Positions 1-6,736 of a DNA stretch of 11,949 bases are shown in pieces. The notes below the pieces were generated by a model, which saw nothing but the letters and a program-made list of their open reading frames with translations, did not search any database and was not told where the DNA came from. Source of the stretch: Treponema sp. (GTDB taxonomy: Bacteria; Spirochaetota; Spirochaetia; Treponematales; Breznakiellaceae); NCBI GenBank assembly GCA_009785545.1, contig WQWD01000046.1, positions 1-11,949 of the forward strand. The letters are read 5' to 3'. The first letter of the stretch is position 1; each line of letters opens with the position of its first letter. The position numbers were made by a program, and so were the translations under genes.

Positions 1-36
1 CATATTGGCTGTTTCCTTTAGTCGTATATTAATGAC

Positions 37-65
37 AATTTAATTGAAATTTATATTTTAGTCAA
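37..65 (-). promoter_or_regulatory. Minus-strand promoter for a gene starting at the left edge
   Basis: On the minus strand a TTGACT -35 box (60-65) is separated by 17 bases from TAAATT (37-42). Further along the same strand an AAAGGA ribosome binding site (14-19) stands ten bases before an ATG formed by bases 3-1. Together they indicate a gene that begins at the very edge and runs out of the window, so nothing can be said of its product. Bases 66-130 are AT-rich and show no gene. Confidence 0.5.
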
Positions 66-130
66 GAACTTTTCAATCATATCCAAAAATTATTTAATAT
101 TTTAAACGCTATGGAGGGTGCTTATTAGAA

Positions 131-172
131 TAAAATCGCATAAAAACTTGCATATACCGTTTGTTATGCGAT
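131..172 (-). terminator. Rho-independent terminator of the XRE regulator gene
   Basis: ATCGCATAA (135-143) pairs perfectly with TTATGCGAT (164-172). The stem continues inward as AAAC (144-147) with GTTT (159-162) after one bulged base. Read on the minus strand, the stem begins 13 bases after the regulator's stop codon and is followed by TTTTATTCT, a T-rich tail. A smaller palindrome, CTGT-TTTT-ACAG (180-191), overlaps the stop codon itself. Confidence 0.65.
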
Positions 173-185
173 GTTGGAACTGTTT

Positions 186-1259
186 TTACAGTGCCTTTTC
201 TATACGAGATTTTAACATTATAATCTCTTTATCCTTTTTCGATAATTCGAATATATTGTTTAAAAGCATGCGATAAACTTCCGCAGAAAAATTACTTCCG
301 CTCTTTTCCAATATCGAATAATCTAAATTATTGAAAAATGGTGTTTTATTAATTGTTATAGAGCCATGTGGATATTTTTCAAGAATTTCCACCACTTTTT
401 GCAATTCTATTTTTACTTTTTTTAGTTCTTGTTTTTCTGCCAACATTTGAGCAGCCAAAAGATACACACTAACTCCATATAGTGGTTCTAATTCAAAAAT
501 ATTAATTATTTGATGAAATAACTTTTGAATTTTATCTAAATCCTCATTTTCAGTTATCCTATATACATTAATCATATTGCCCAATTCCCCAAATATGTTA
601 TTCATTGAATAAAAAATATTTTCCTGAATATTTTTTATGGCAGACTTATATTCCTTTTTATGGACATAAATCATACTTAACAATGTTTTAGGATTGACCA
701 CTTGAGCAGGCATTTGATTTATAACGGACACCGCTTTATCAAAGTCTTGTAACGATATATACAAGTTTGCTATTTGAAAATAAGACCCTTGTTTAATTCT
801 TAGTTCATCGCTTCCTGTGCATTCCTCATAGACGTCAATTAGTTTAATTGTAAAATTAAAAACTTCTTCTTGAGTTTCTGCTTTTGCAAGGTTGAGCATT
901 GCAATATTTGCCAATTCAAATCTAAGTGGAAAACAGGCGGGAAATTGTTTAAGACACTCTCTCCATTCTTTTTGCGCTTCTGCAAATGGCATTTCAATAA
1001 ATTTTTGTGAAATATCATCACAAATACCTTTAATTTTTTCAAGGCTTAATTCTGTAGAAAATCCCAGCAGAAAATCAATTGAAACCTTAAAATAACGCGC
1101 TATGACAGGTAATAGGGTAATGTCAGGGTTAGTTTGCCCGCTTTCCCATTTACATATTGCAGGTGTGGAAACATCCAATATTTCTGCCAACTGTTCCTGC
1201 GTGATCTCCTTGTTTCTTCTTAAAACACGGATCATATCACCAATTTGTAACTTTTCCAT
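186..1259 (-). CDS. XRE-family HTH regulator with TPR-like sensor region
   Basis: Probably a cytoplasmic DNA-binding regulator. Residues ~6-66 form a classic HTH_3/Cro-CI domain (GDMIRVLRRNKEITQEQLAE, then a recognition helix with STPAICKWESGQ and the DFLLG end). The remaining ~290 residues are helical, with repeated pairs of short helices (for example YFQIANLYISLQDFDKAV), as in tetratricopeptide repeats. XRE-TPR proteins commonly bind a peptide or protein signal through the TPR part; that is family knowledge, and no ligand is visible. The start at 1259 is chosen because GAGGAG lies seven bases upstream; a GTG/ATG-like extension to 1274 would place its own start inside that ribosome binding site. 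The gene is alone between a promoter and a terminator and is strikingly AT-rich, which suggests lateral acquisition. Length about 357 residues, no sign of truncation. Confidence 0.85.
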   Translation of the reverse strand: MEKLQIGDMIRVLRRNKEITQEQLAEILDVSTPAICKWESGQTNPDITLLPVIARYFKVSIDFLLGFSTELSLEKIKGICDDISQKFIEMPFAEAQKEWRECLKQFPACFPLRFELANIAMLNLAKAETQEEVFNFTIKLIDVYEECTGSDELRIKQGSYFQIANLYISLQDFDKAVSVINQMPAQVVNPKTLLSMIYVHKKEYKSAIKNIQENIFYSMNNIFGELGNMINVYRITENEDLDKIQKLFHQIINIFELEPLYGVSVYLLAAQMLAEKQELKKVKIELQKVVEILEKYPHGSITINKTPFFNNLDYSILEKSGSNFSAEVYRMLLNNIFELSKKDKEIIMLKSRIEKAL

Positions 1260-1273
1260 TTTTAAACTCCTCA

Positions 1274-1289
1274 TTGTTTAGATAAACAA
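1274..1289. promoter_or_regulatory. Candidate operator, 7-2-7 palindrome
   Basis: TTGTTTA-GA-TAAACAA is a perfect inverted repeat lying directly upstream of the regulator's GAGGAG ribosome binding site and just downstream of the predicted transcription start. HTH_3 dimers typically bind palindromes of this size, and many autoregulate, so this is a plausible self-repression site. Binding is inferred. Confidence 0.45.
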
Positions 1290-1297
1290 AGAATAAG

Positions 1298-1326
1298 ATA
1301 ATGCATACCCGGTTACCATATAACAA
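1298..1326 (-). promoter_or_regulatory. Probable promoter of the XRE regulator
   Basis: On the minus strand TTGTTA (1321-1326) and CATTAT (1298-1303) are 17 bases apart, each matching the sigma-70 consensus at four of six positions. This would start transcription near 1291, about 30 bases before the ATG. The boxes are only moderate; their placement between two perfect palindromes adds support. Confidence 0.4.
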
Positions 1327-1350
1327 TGATTAAATAATTAAGGAATATTT

Positions 1351-1365
1351 TTAACCATTGGTTAA
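1351..1365. promoter_or_regulatory. Second candidate operator, 7-1-7 palindrome
   Basis: TTAACCA-T-TGGTTAA is a perfect inverted repeat about 25 bases upstream of the predicted -35 box of the XRE gene. Its half-site differs from that of the palindrome at 1274-1289, so the two need not bind the same protein. AT-rich sequence produces short palindromes by chance more often than balanced sequence does. Confidence 0.35.
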
Positions 1366-1519
1366 TATATTCCATTACATTTTTAGTGCCTTATTTATAC
1401 ATTTATTTACATATTTTGTCAATTTATATCTCGGAAATTTCAATTCAAATGTCGCATAACATATGATTAGCGCAATACGGGATTGCAGCGGAATATTTAT
1501 TCATGCTGAAGGGTTTAAT

Positions 1520-1577
1520 ACCCCGAATGCAACTGCCTCGGGAGAACGACGATACCCTGCTTGCGGCGGGGTTCGTC
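1520..1577. repeat. Double stem-loop intergenic element
   Basis: Two consecutive hairpins share an ATACCC-type left edge. The first pairs CCCGA (1522-1526) with TCGGG (1538-1542). The second pairs GACGA and ACCCTGC (1548-1552, 1554-1560) with GCGGGGT and TCGTC (1566-1572, 1573-1577), with one bulge and one G-U pair. The second begins five bases past the S41 protease stop and may end that transcript, but no T-run follows it on either strand. It is much more GC-rich than the surrounding region. The rest of the 1275-1582 gap holds the XRE promoter elements; 1366-1519 shows nothing recognisable. Confidence 0.5.
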
Positions 1578-1582
1578 ATTAT

Positions 1583-2620
1583 TTATTGAAAATATCCCTT
1601 TGCGAATTCTAACTGTGCGTCTCTACCCAACGTAATTTCTTCATGTGTATTTGTTACTGCATATTCTGGAAATATTCCAATTCCTTCATGACATATTCCG
1701 TTCATGTCTGTAACTATTTGAACCGATAGCGTGTACAGCCAACTGTTAATCAAAGATCGTCGCAGTCCCAGGGAAAATGCTCCGGCTGTCCTTCCGCCAA
1801 CATGGGTGACGTGATCCTGGGAGCGTAATGCCAAAGTAAACCATTCTCCGCCGGAAATTGTTTGCCTGTTTGTCAGCAGTACAATAGGGTTGGTATATCG
1901 CGATCCGGCAGGGCGGATTGTCTCGGTTGCAGGTGCTGAAAAATCATTACGCCCAGGTCCGTTCTTTGTGCGTATCATCGCATAGTTCCTCTGTGCCGAA
2001 ACAAAACGGCTTGCGATAATATTCACATTTGCTATAAGCCCGCCGCGATTGCCACGCACATCAAGAACAAGCGAATCTGTGTCAGAAAGAGAACGCACAA
2101 TTCCGTCTATTGCCATTGCCCAATCTTGGCTTGCAACGGATGTGAGCCCAAGGGCAAAACCCGCAATATAAATGTATCCGACACGGGGATTTGATGAAAA
2201 TGTTCCGTATAAAAACATTTCGTCTTCGGTGGCAGTGCCTCCGCTGTTCAAATATGTTTTAACCACTTCAAGGTTAAAAGGTTCCATATTGACGGTGTCA
2301 AGCCAACCTCCACCCGTAAAATGGGCAAAAGGAGATGATAAAGACACGTGGGAATCGTCTAAAATTTCCAGCATTTCTGCAATTACATCGAAAAGCTCCC
2401 TTTCGCTCATAGTGTCTGATATTCGAGGAGAGAAATCCTTGTATACTTCATCCCAGTCTATATCTTTTATATCGAAAAGCGCATACGTTTTGTTGAATTC
2501 ATTCCAGATGCTTTCAAATATAGCCCTTGGGTTATTATCAGGATCAGATGGCAAAAAGATCTGGCAAGCTGACAACAATGCACACGCCACTATTAATGTT
2601 AGTATTTTAATGTTTTTCAC
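1583..2620 (-). CDS. S41-family peptidase lipoprotein (tail-specific protease-like)
   Basis: Probably a membrane-anchored serine protease of family S41 (Ctp/tricorn core type). The N-terminus is a lipoprotein signal with lipobox LLSAC, giving lipidated Cys at ~19. A helical N-terminal region follows (~35-95), ending EILDDSHVSL, typical of S41 proteins that lack a clear PDZ domain. The core has RVGYIYIAGF, DVRGNRGG (~187-194) and TISGGEWF (~254-261), where the Ser is the expected nucleophile, then GGRTAG. The start is the GTG at 2620: AAGGAG sits six bases before it, and a longer version to 2647 would put this site inside the coding region. The ribosome binding site overlaps the stop of the upstream beta-barrel gene, so the two are translationally coupled. 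The substrate is unknown; processing of envelope proteins is an inference. A lysine of the Ser-Lys dyad could not be placed with certainty. Confidence 0.8.
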   Translation of the reverse strand: MKNIKILTLIVACALLSACQIFLPSDPDNNPRAIFESIWNEFNKTYALFDIKDIDWDEVYKDFSPRISDTMSERELFDVIAEMLEILDDSHVSLSSPFAHFTGGGWLDTVNMEPFNLEVVKTYLNSGGTATEDEMFLYGTFSSNPRVGYIYIAGFALGLTSVASQDWAMAIDGIVRSLSDTDSLVLDVRGNRGGLIANVNIIASRFVSAQRNYAMIRTKNGPGRNDFSAPATETIRPAGSRYTNPIVLLTNRQTISGGEWFTLALRSQDHVTHVGGRTAGAFSLGLRRSLINSWLYTLSVQIVTDMNGICHEGIGIFPEYAVTNTHEEITLGRDAQLEFAKGYFQ

Positions 2621-2630
2621 ATGGTTCTCC

Positions 2631-3461
2631 TTAAAATGTAAATGCAATTCCTGAACTTAACCTGAGTATTGCGTCTGTTCTTGGACGCGGAAAGTTAATG
2701 CGGGAAAGCTCAAATCCAAGACCAGAATACAACGAAAGCAACGGGTTTATTTGATGATGGTATTTCAAATCACCGAAAACAGCCCAATGGTTATGAAGGC
2801 TAGTGATTCTGCCAAGCGTTATAATTCTTAACGGATTTTCAGCGGCGTATTGCATCATGGCATAATCCACTCCGACAAATCCAGGGCGTACCGCATAACC
2901 GAAAACAGGAACCCCAACTGAAAGGATTAGACCGCTTTCAGAATTGATTATCCATTTTTGACTTGCGTGCAGATTAATGGAGAGCAAAGCCGTAATGCCA
3001 GGATAAGAGGCAAACTGCATATAGGTATCGGCACGAAAACCGCCGCCCAAATAGCCGGGAAAAGTTTCGTTTCCCCACAAGCGATGCGCAAGCGCGTATT
3101 CGAGGTATCCTCTGATGCTACGATTTTGGGGGAACACTGCAAGATAATAAGATTCTCCTGTTATCGGATCAGGGAGCCTGATCAATGCCGCTCTTTCACC
3201 AGCAGCCATTTCAGCGTTTCCCGTAAAAAAGCCAAAATTAAGCGAGTGCAAAAAGTTTCCCCTTTTAATATTGCCATCTATGATAAAAGTTAATGTATTT
3301 AGATATCTGTTCACAGATGAATACGTTTCTTCCCGGTATCCAGTGAAAGAGTAACCCAGACTTGTTCCTATCCTGAACGGCCTTTCATCCTGATGTGATT
3401 GTGCTGTGACAGTGTTTGTAATTAACACAACAAGCACAGTTAATATAAGAGCTTTTTGCAT
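2631..3461 (-). CDS. Outer-membrane beta-barrel protein, unknown function
   Basis: A Sec signal peptide spans residues 1-~21 (MQKALILTVLVVLITNTVTA, cleavage near Ala-Gln). The mature protein alternates polar and aromatic residues in strand-like segments (SLGYSFTGY, LHSLNFGFFTG, LHNHWAVFGDLKYHH, PLLSLYSGLGFEL) and ends SSGIAFTF. A terminal Phe after alternating hydrophobics is the usual signal for insertion by the BAM complex. About 276 residues would suit a barrel of roughly 10-14 strands. The ATG at 3461 is preferred because AGAGG stands five bases upstream; a GTG two codons earlier lies within that site. Its stop overlaps the ribosome binding site of the S41 lipoprotein, so they are expressed together and may act together. 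No specific family is recognised. Confidence 0.7.
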   Translation of the reverse strand: MQKALILTVLVVLITNTVTAQSHQDERPFRIGTSLGYSFTGYREETYSSVNRYLNTLTFIIDGNIKRGNFLHSLNFGFFTGNAEMAAGERAALIRLPDPITGESYYLAVFPQNRSIRGYLEYALAHRLWGNETFPGYLGGGFRADTYMQFASYPGITALLSINLHASQKWIINSESGLILSVGVPVFGYAVRPGFVGVDYAMMQYAAENPLRIITLGRITSLHNHWAVFGDLKYHHQINPLLSLYSGLGFELSRINFPRPRTDAILRLSSGIAFTF

Positions 3462-3524
3462 TTTCACCTCTTGATCGTGATGATAAGAAGTTTAATGCGC
3501 TTTTTGCGCTTTGGGAATGGAAAA

Positions 3525-3863
3525 CTACCAAGTTACACGTTTTTTATTAATATTCAAAACACAATACCTGCTGATTTGGGCAAACCCCTTATCTGATAAC
3601 ATTTCGTAGAGTTGATACAGGCGAAAATTTGTTTGGTATTTTTCTTTTTCACAAAAAACAACGGCAAGTTTGTCTATACTTTCAATATAGTAAATATCGG
3701 AGACATTTACCTGTTTAATACCTTCTTTAGATTTACATTCGATTTTTGTATCAACTGATTTTAAATACGAAATAATTCTCTCAATGGTTTTATTCATTGA
3801 AGGATATTTTACCAATATTTCAGAATCAGTCAGTGGTGTATCCTGTTCAATTTTTAGAACCAT
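3525..3863 (-). CDS. LytTR DNA-binding protein, C-terminally truncated
   Basis: Resembles stand-alone LytTR transcription factors: an N-terminal lead (MVLKIEQD..., 1-~45), then the LytTR core with VNVSDIYYIESIDKLAVVFCEKE, the turn at YQTNFRLYQLYEML and FAQISRYCVLNINK. Typical members have ~145 residues and continue from the NINK motif into the last strands, which carry conserved base-contacting and dimer residues. Here the frame ends after only five more residues (KRVTW) at 112, so roughly the last 35 are missing. Neither other forward frame after 3560 restores the family's usual ending, so this looks like deletion or replacement of the 3' end rather than one frameshift. It may be non-functional. 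The start has only a weak GGTAG ribosome binding site. The AT-rich composition contrasts with the NlpC gene upstream. A weak hairpin (GCGC-TTTTT-GCGC, 3497-3509) lies in the gap to the barrel gene. Confidence 0.65.
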   Translation of the reverse strand: MVLKIEQDTPLTDSEILVKYPSMNKTIERIISYLKSVDTKIECKSKEGIKQVNVSDIYYIESIDKLAVVFCEKEKYQTNFRLYQLYEMLSDKGFAQISRYCVLNINKKRVTW

Positions 3864-3908
3864 ATTTTATGCTACCATAAAGTCAGAATAATTTGTACGT
3901 TTCGGATG

Positions 3909-5030
3909 TTATCTGCTATTAAGCCTTTCTATAACAGGGATCAGCGCCCGCAAGCGTACCACTCTGCCGCCGCCACCAGCTCTGTGACGGAAGCGTTCGC
4001 CGTCATCGGCGAATGGGATTTCTTCTCCGGCGAATGCGGGGAAGCGCCTTTTTGTCCATGTAAGTGACGGGTCTCCTAACGAAACTGCGGTGTTTGCCGG
4101 ATTAAAGTAAATGAACGAATCATGAACACCGCGTTCATGAGGCAGCCCGACATTGGTGCATTGCAGATAACGGATTATTCCCCTTTCAAAATCGATTGAC
4201 TGAATTATTGCCGAATGTATTACTCTGCCGTCTACGTCTCTGAATAACATGATGTCGGCAGGGCGCAGGTTTTCGATAGTATCGTCTACGGCGATCATTT
4301 GAGGGCTTCTTGAATTAAAAAAAGATGTGCCGACAAAAAGCGCAGGATCAACCCCGCGCGGAACTCCCAAAAACGGAGCTAAAACTCTGCCCAAATCCAT
4401 CCCATCCCTTGCCGCAATATATGAGAGGATATACCAAACAAAAGCGGAACAATCCACACCTACAAGCCCGATACAGAAAAGATAATTGTTTATATCACTT
4501 TCCTGTGCGCCTCTTCCCGATACCAACACATGAGGAAGATGCGGAAGCCCTATGTGAATTCCGGCTTTCATACGTGAAATAACAAAATGATCGGTTGTAG
4601 CCGACCATGTCTGATTTGCCATATCAAAAATGATAACTTTTTCTCTGCCTGAAGAAAGCGTGTCTATGTAAAGTTGAAAATCTTCGGAATGCAATAGCTC
4701 TTCGATAACAGGCCATAATGCGGCAGGAGTTCCTTTTCCGTGCCCAACAATCCTCATTCTTGTTTCAAGCAGAGAATCCCGATCATTATTCATGGCAAAC
4801 GGAATACGAATTGTCATTACTCTGTTGTCGATTATTTTTGTTCTGAAAAATCTTCTGAAAGCTTCTTCGATAATGCGCTCAACATTATTTTCCCAGAGGT
4901 GAGCCGGATCGGAGAATACCGCCAAATACTCAACCGGCGATACCTGCGAAGCTACGATTGGTATTTCCATTGGTGCGACGATGATCGGTGTGATTATCAA
5001 TAACAGTAAACTAAATAAATTTCTTCTCAA
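3909..5030 (-). CDS. Secreted NlpC/P60-like cysteine hydrolase
   Basis: Probably a periplasmic enzyme that cleaves peptidoglycan or a related amide. A signal peptide spans residues 1-~28 (RRN, then a long Leu/Ile run). About 160 residues without recognised motifs follow. The C-terminal half has the hallmarks of the NlpC/P60 fold: GVDCSAFVWY with Cys194 as nucleophile, then LRPADIMLFRDVDGRVIHSAII with His272, then a strand RYLQCTN that may give the third polar residue. Cys and His are in the family order; the ~78-residue spacing is longer than in compact NlpC domains. The tail ~335-373 is rich in Gly and Arg. The start is a TTG at 5030 with a weak ribosome binding site, chosen because it yields a complete signal peptide; no ATG fits. 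A TATAAT box at 5052-5057 (minus strand) lies just upstream, though without a good -35. Confidence 0.65.
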   Translation of the reverse strand: MRRNLFSLLLLIITPIIVAPMEIPIVASQVSPVEYLAVFSDPAHLWENNVERIIEEAFRRFFRTKIIDNRVMTIRIPFAMNNDRDSLLETRMRIVGHGKGTPAALWPVIEELLHSEDFQLYIDTLSSGREKVIIFDMANQTWSATTDHFVISRMKAGIHIGLPHLPHVLVSGRGAQESDINNYLFCIGLVGVDCSAFVWYILSYIAARDGMDLGRVLAPFLGVPRGVDPALFVGTSFFNSRSPQMIAVDDTIENLRPADIMLFRDVDGRVIHSAIIQSIDFERGIIRYLQCTNVGLPHERGVHDSFIYFNPANTAVSLGDPSLTWTKRRFPAFAGEEIPFADDGERFRHRAGGGGRVVRLRALIPVIERLNSR

Positions 5031-5080
5031 AATCTTTAGTAAAATACCGGGATTATACTTATATAGTAGATAAGTTGTTA

Positions 5081-5518
5081 TTACCGCTTTAGTACGGAAG
5101 CAACTCTTTCCAAGACTTTCTTTCTATCAAGCGGCTTAACGATGTAACTCTTGGCTCCCAGCAGAAGGCATTTCTTTACCACATCCTCTTTGCCCAAAGC
5201 ACTAACCATTATTATGTTAGCTTGCTTGTCAAATTCGAGAATTTTTTCCAAAGCAGAAACCCCATCCATAACAGGCATAGTAATATCCATAGTAACAAGA
5301 TCGATATTTGGGTGTAAAGCTTTATATTTTTCTATGCCTTGGGCGCCATCGGCAGCAGTATCAACAACTTCATAACCTTCGGAAGAAAAAATTTGACCTA
5401 GCTGCTTTGCTATAAACATCGAATCATCAATAATTAAAACCTTGTATGGGACACCTTCCGGTTTGATTCCTTCGGCGGTTTTTTCATTGATATTTGGTAT
5501 GTCACTCTTTGCTATCAT
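5081..5518 (-). CDS. CheY-like single-domain response regulator
   Basis: A stand-alone phosphoacceptor receiver domain, residues ~26-143, preceded by a polar tail of about 25 residues. All key residues are visible: acidic pair Asp31-Asp32 (VLIIDDS), phosphoacceptor Asp78 (LVTMDITMPVMDG), Ser106 at the Thr/Ser switch position (MVSALG) and Lys128 (YIVKPL). It lacks an output domain, so it would act by binding a partner such as a flagellar switch, kinase or enzyme. It is closer to spirochaetal CheY paralogues and CheY-fused receivers than to a DNA-binding regulator. No histidine kinase or che gene is adjacent, so its kinase is unknown. The ATG at 5518 has AGGAG nine bases upstream and a strong promoter at 5542-5570. 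The gene is 50 bases from the NlpC-like gene and may share its transcript. Confidence 0.88.
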   Translation of the reverse strand: MIAKSDIPNINEKTAEGIKPEGVPYKVLIIDDSMFIAKQLGQIFSSEGYEVVDTAADGAQGIEKYKALHPNIDLVTMDITMPVMDGVSALEKILEFDKQANIIMVSALGKEDVVKKCLLLGAKSYIVKPLDRKKVLERVASVLKR

Positions 5519-5541
5519 TCAGGTACGCTCCTATATCTATT

Positions 5542-5570
5542 ACTATATGATATAATTCAAAATAAGTCAA
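5542..5570 (-). promoter_or_regulatory. Near-consensus sigma-70 promoter of the cheY-like gene
   Basis: On the minus strand TTGACT (5565-5570) and TATAGT (5542-5547) are exactly 17 bases apart, each with five of six consensus matches. It is located about 25 bases before the start codon. Confidence 0.75.
5548..5556 (+). promoter_or_regulatory. Extended -10 promoter of dus, overlapping the cheY promoter
   Basis: TGA-TATAAT on the plus strand is a perfect -10 box with the extended TGn motif; no good -35 is present, as is usual for extended -10 promoters. It lies inside the spacer of the divergent cheY promoter, so the two polymerases would compete for the site. Confidence 0.5.
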
Positions 5571-5601
5571 GTAGAAAAAATGTTTAAAACAAGGAGAAAT
5601 A

Positions 5602-6522
5602 ATGAATATTCCATTTTATCTGGCTCCCATGGCAGAACTTAGCCATAGAGGGTTAAGAGAACTAATTGATGATTTTGGGGGCTGTGACTGCTACTATTCC
5701 GAGATGATTAGCGCCGCCGCCATTTTGGCAGACGGTCCCTTTGAAAAATGGTATATCGATTCCGCTCCAGTGCCGGAAAAGCACGTTTTTCAGCTCGTTG
5801 GCTCCAATCCGGAGACTATCGCCAGTGCCGCAGCTCTCCTTGACGGCTTGGATTGCGCCGGAATCGACATAAATATGGGGTGCAGCGCCCCAATAATCCG
5901 AAAAAGCGGAGCCGGAGCTGCCTGGATGGCTTCAATCGACCGTGCCGGGCAGTTAATTTCGCTGGTAAGACCTCAAGTAAAACGCCGCCTCAGCGTAAAA
6001 TTACGAATTGGCTATAAAGAAGATTTTGACTATTTGGCGCAGTTTTGCCGCTGTCTCCAGGACGCAGGGGTCGAGTTAATCACGCTGCACCCACGAACGG
6101 TTATGGAAAAGTTCAAACGTACAGCCCGTTGGGAGTATGTCGGTATGCTGAAAAATGAGCTAAAAATCCCTGTGGTTGGAAACGGAGATGTCGCCTCTAC
6201 GGAAGATTTGCTTCGCCGTGCCGCCAGCCCCTGCGATGCGGTAATGGTAGGTCGTGCCGCTGTGCGTATGCCATGGATTTTTGCCCAAAGCAGAGGTTTA
6301 AATATTGCCCCAAATATCGAAGAAGTTGGGCTTAGATTTTTAGAGCTCCTTGCCCGCCATCAGCCGCCGGAGTTTTACATTTCAAGAGCAAAACGCTTTT
6401 TTGGCTTTTACTGCGACAATTTAAAATGGGGAACTCATGTTAAAAATTTGATAAACAGAGAAGATTGTTTAAGCGGAATTGAACGTGTTTGGAGGAATCA
6501 TTTTGCGGAAAATGGAGTATAA
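5602..6522 (+). CDS. dus: tRNA-dihydrouridine synthase
   Basis: An FMN-dependent enzyme that reduces uridines in the tRNA D-loop (or nearby) to dihydrouridine, acting in the cytoplasm. The TIM-barrel opens with FYLAPMAELSHRGLREL. The product shows YSEMISA (33-39), FQLVGSNP (63-70), the active-site strand INMGCSAP with catalytic Cys94, VKLRIG (Lys133), LHPRT (His163) and the FMN-phosphate loop VVGNGD...VMVGRAA (191-220). A shorter helical RNA-binding region follows. Length 306 fits the family. The active-site loop reads GCSAP instead of the usual GCP, an extra or altered residue next to the catalytic Cys. AAGGAG lies five bases before the ATG. It is monocistronic by appearance, divergent from the receiver gene. 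Confidence 0.92.
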   Translation: MNIPFYLAPMAELSHRGLRELIDDFGGCDCYYSEMISAAAILADGPFEKWYIDSAPVPEKHVFQLVGSNPETIASAAALLDGLDCAGIDINMGCSAPIIRKSGAGAAWMASIDRAGQLISLVRPQVKRRLSVKLRIGYKEDFDYLAQFCRCLQDAGVELITLHPRTVMEKFKRTARWEYVGMLKNELKIPVVGNGDVASTEDLLRRAASPCDAVMVGRAAVRMPWIFAQSRGLNIAPNIEEVGLRFLELLARHQPPEFYISRAKRFFGFYCDNLKWGTHVKNLINREDCLSGIERVWRNHFAENGV

Positions 6523-6593
6523 AAAAGTTATTTGTGCGGAAGGATTTTTTGTCAAATTGGAAAGCTGAGACGGCGAACGCATTTTAATGGCGA

Positions 6594-6642
6594 TGTCCGA
6601 AAAGTTAGAAACTTTTCGGACAGCCCCGGCAACTCTTGCCGG
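6594..6642. repeat. Perfect 13-bp palindrome plus adjacent 7-bp hairpin
   Basis: TGTCCGAAAAGTT (6594-6606) pairs perfectly with 6610-6622 across a three-base AGA loop. Four bases on, CCGGCAA (6626-6632) pairs perfectly with TTGCCGG (6636-6642) across CTC. Neither strand shows a T-run directly after the stems, so this is not a standard terminator, though it is placed about 70 bases after dus and could serve as one. Two abutting near-perfect hairpins of this kind are characteristic of dispersed intergenic elements. Bases 6523-6593 hold nothing else recognisable. Confidence 0.55.
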
Positions 6643-6651
6643 AAAAAACTG

Positions 6652-6680
6652 TTGACAAGACTCTTGAAATTCTTTATATC
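6652..6680 (+). promoter_or_regulatory. Promoter of the small lipoprotein gene
   Basis: A perfect TTGACA (6652-6657) is followed after 17 bases by TATATC (6675-6680), four of six matches. Transcription would start near 6687, giving a 50-base leader before the ATG at 6737. An ATG at 6686 would be at the transcription start itself and is therefore not used as the gene start. Confidence 0.6.
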
Positions 6681-6736
6681 ACTATATGCAGTATATATCC
6701 TTAAAAATAATAATATGGAGGCTCTCTTACTCTCAT

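Noticed and set aside
2172..2654. A 160-codon plus-strand frame opposite the S41 protease gene
   Set aside because: It lies wholly on the complement of a gene with clear motifs and lacks a start signal.
3497..3509. GCGC-TTTTT-GCGC hairpin between the LytTR fragment and the barrel gene
   Set aside because: The four-pair stem is too short to call a terminator or regulatory site.
6512..6568. An 18-codon open frame (MEYKKVICAEGFFVKLES) overlapping the end of dus
   Set aside because: It has only a weak, too-close ribosome binding site and no recognisable family; a chance frame is more likely.
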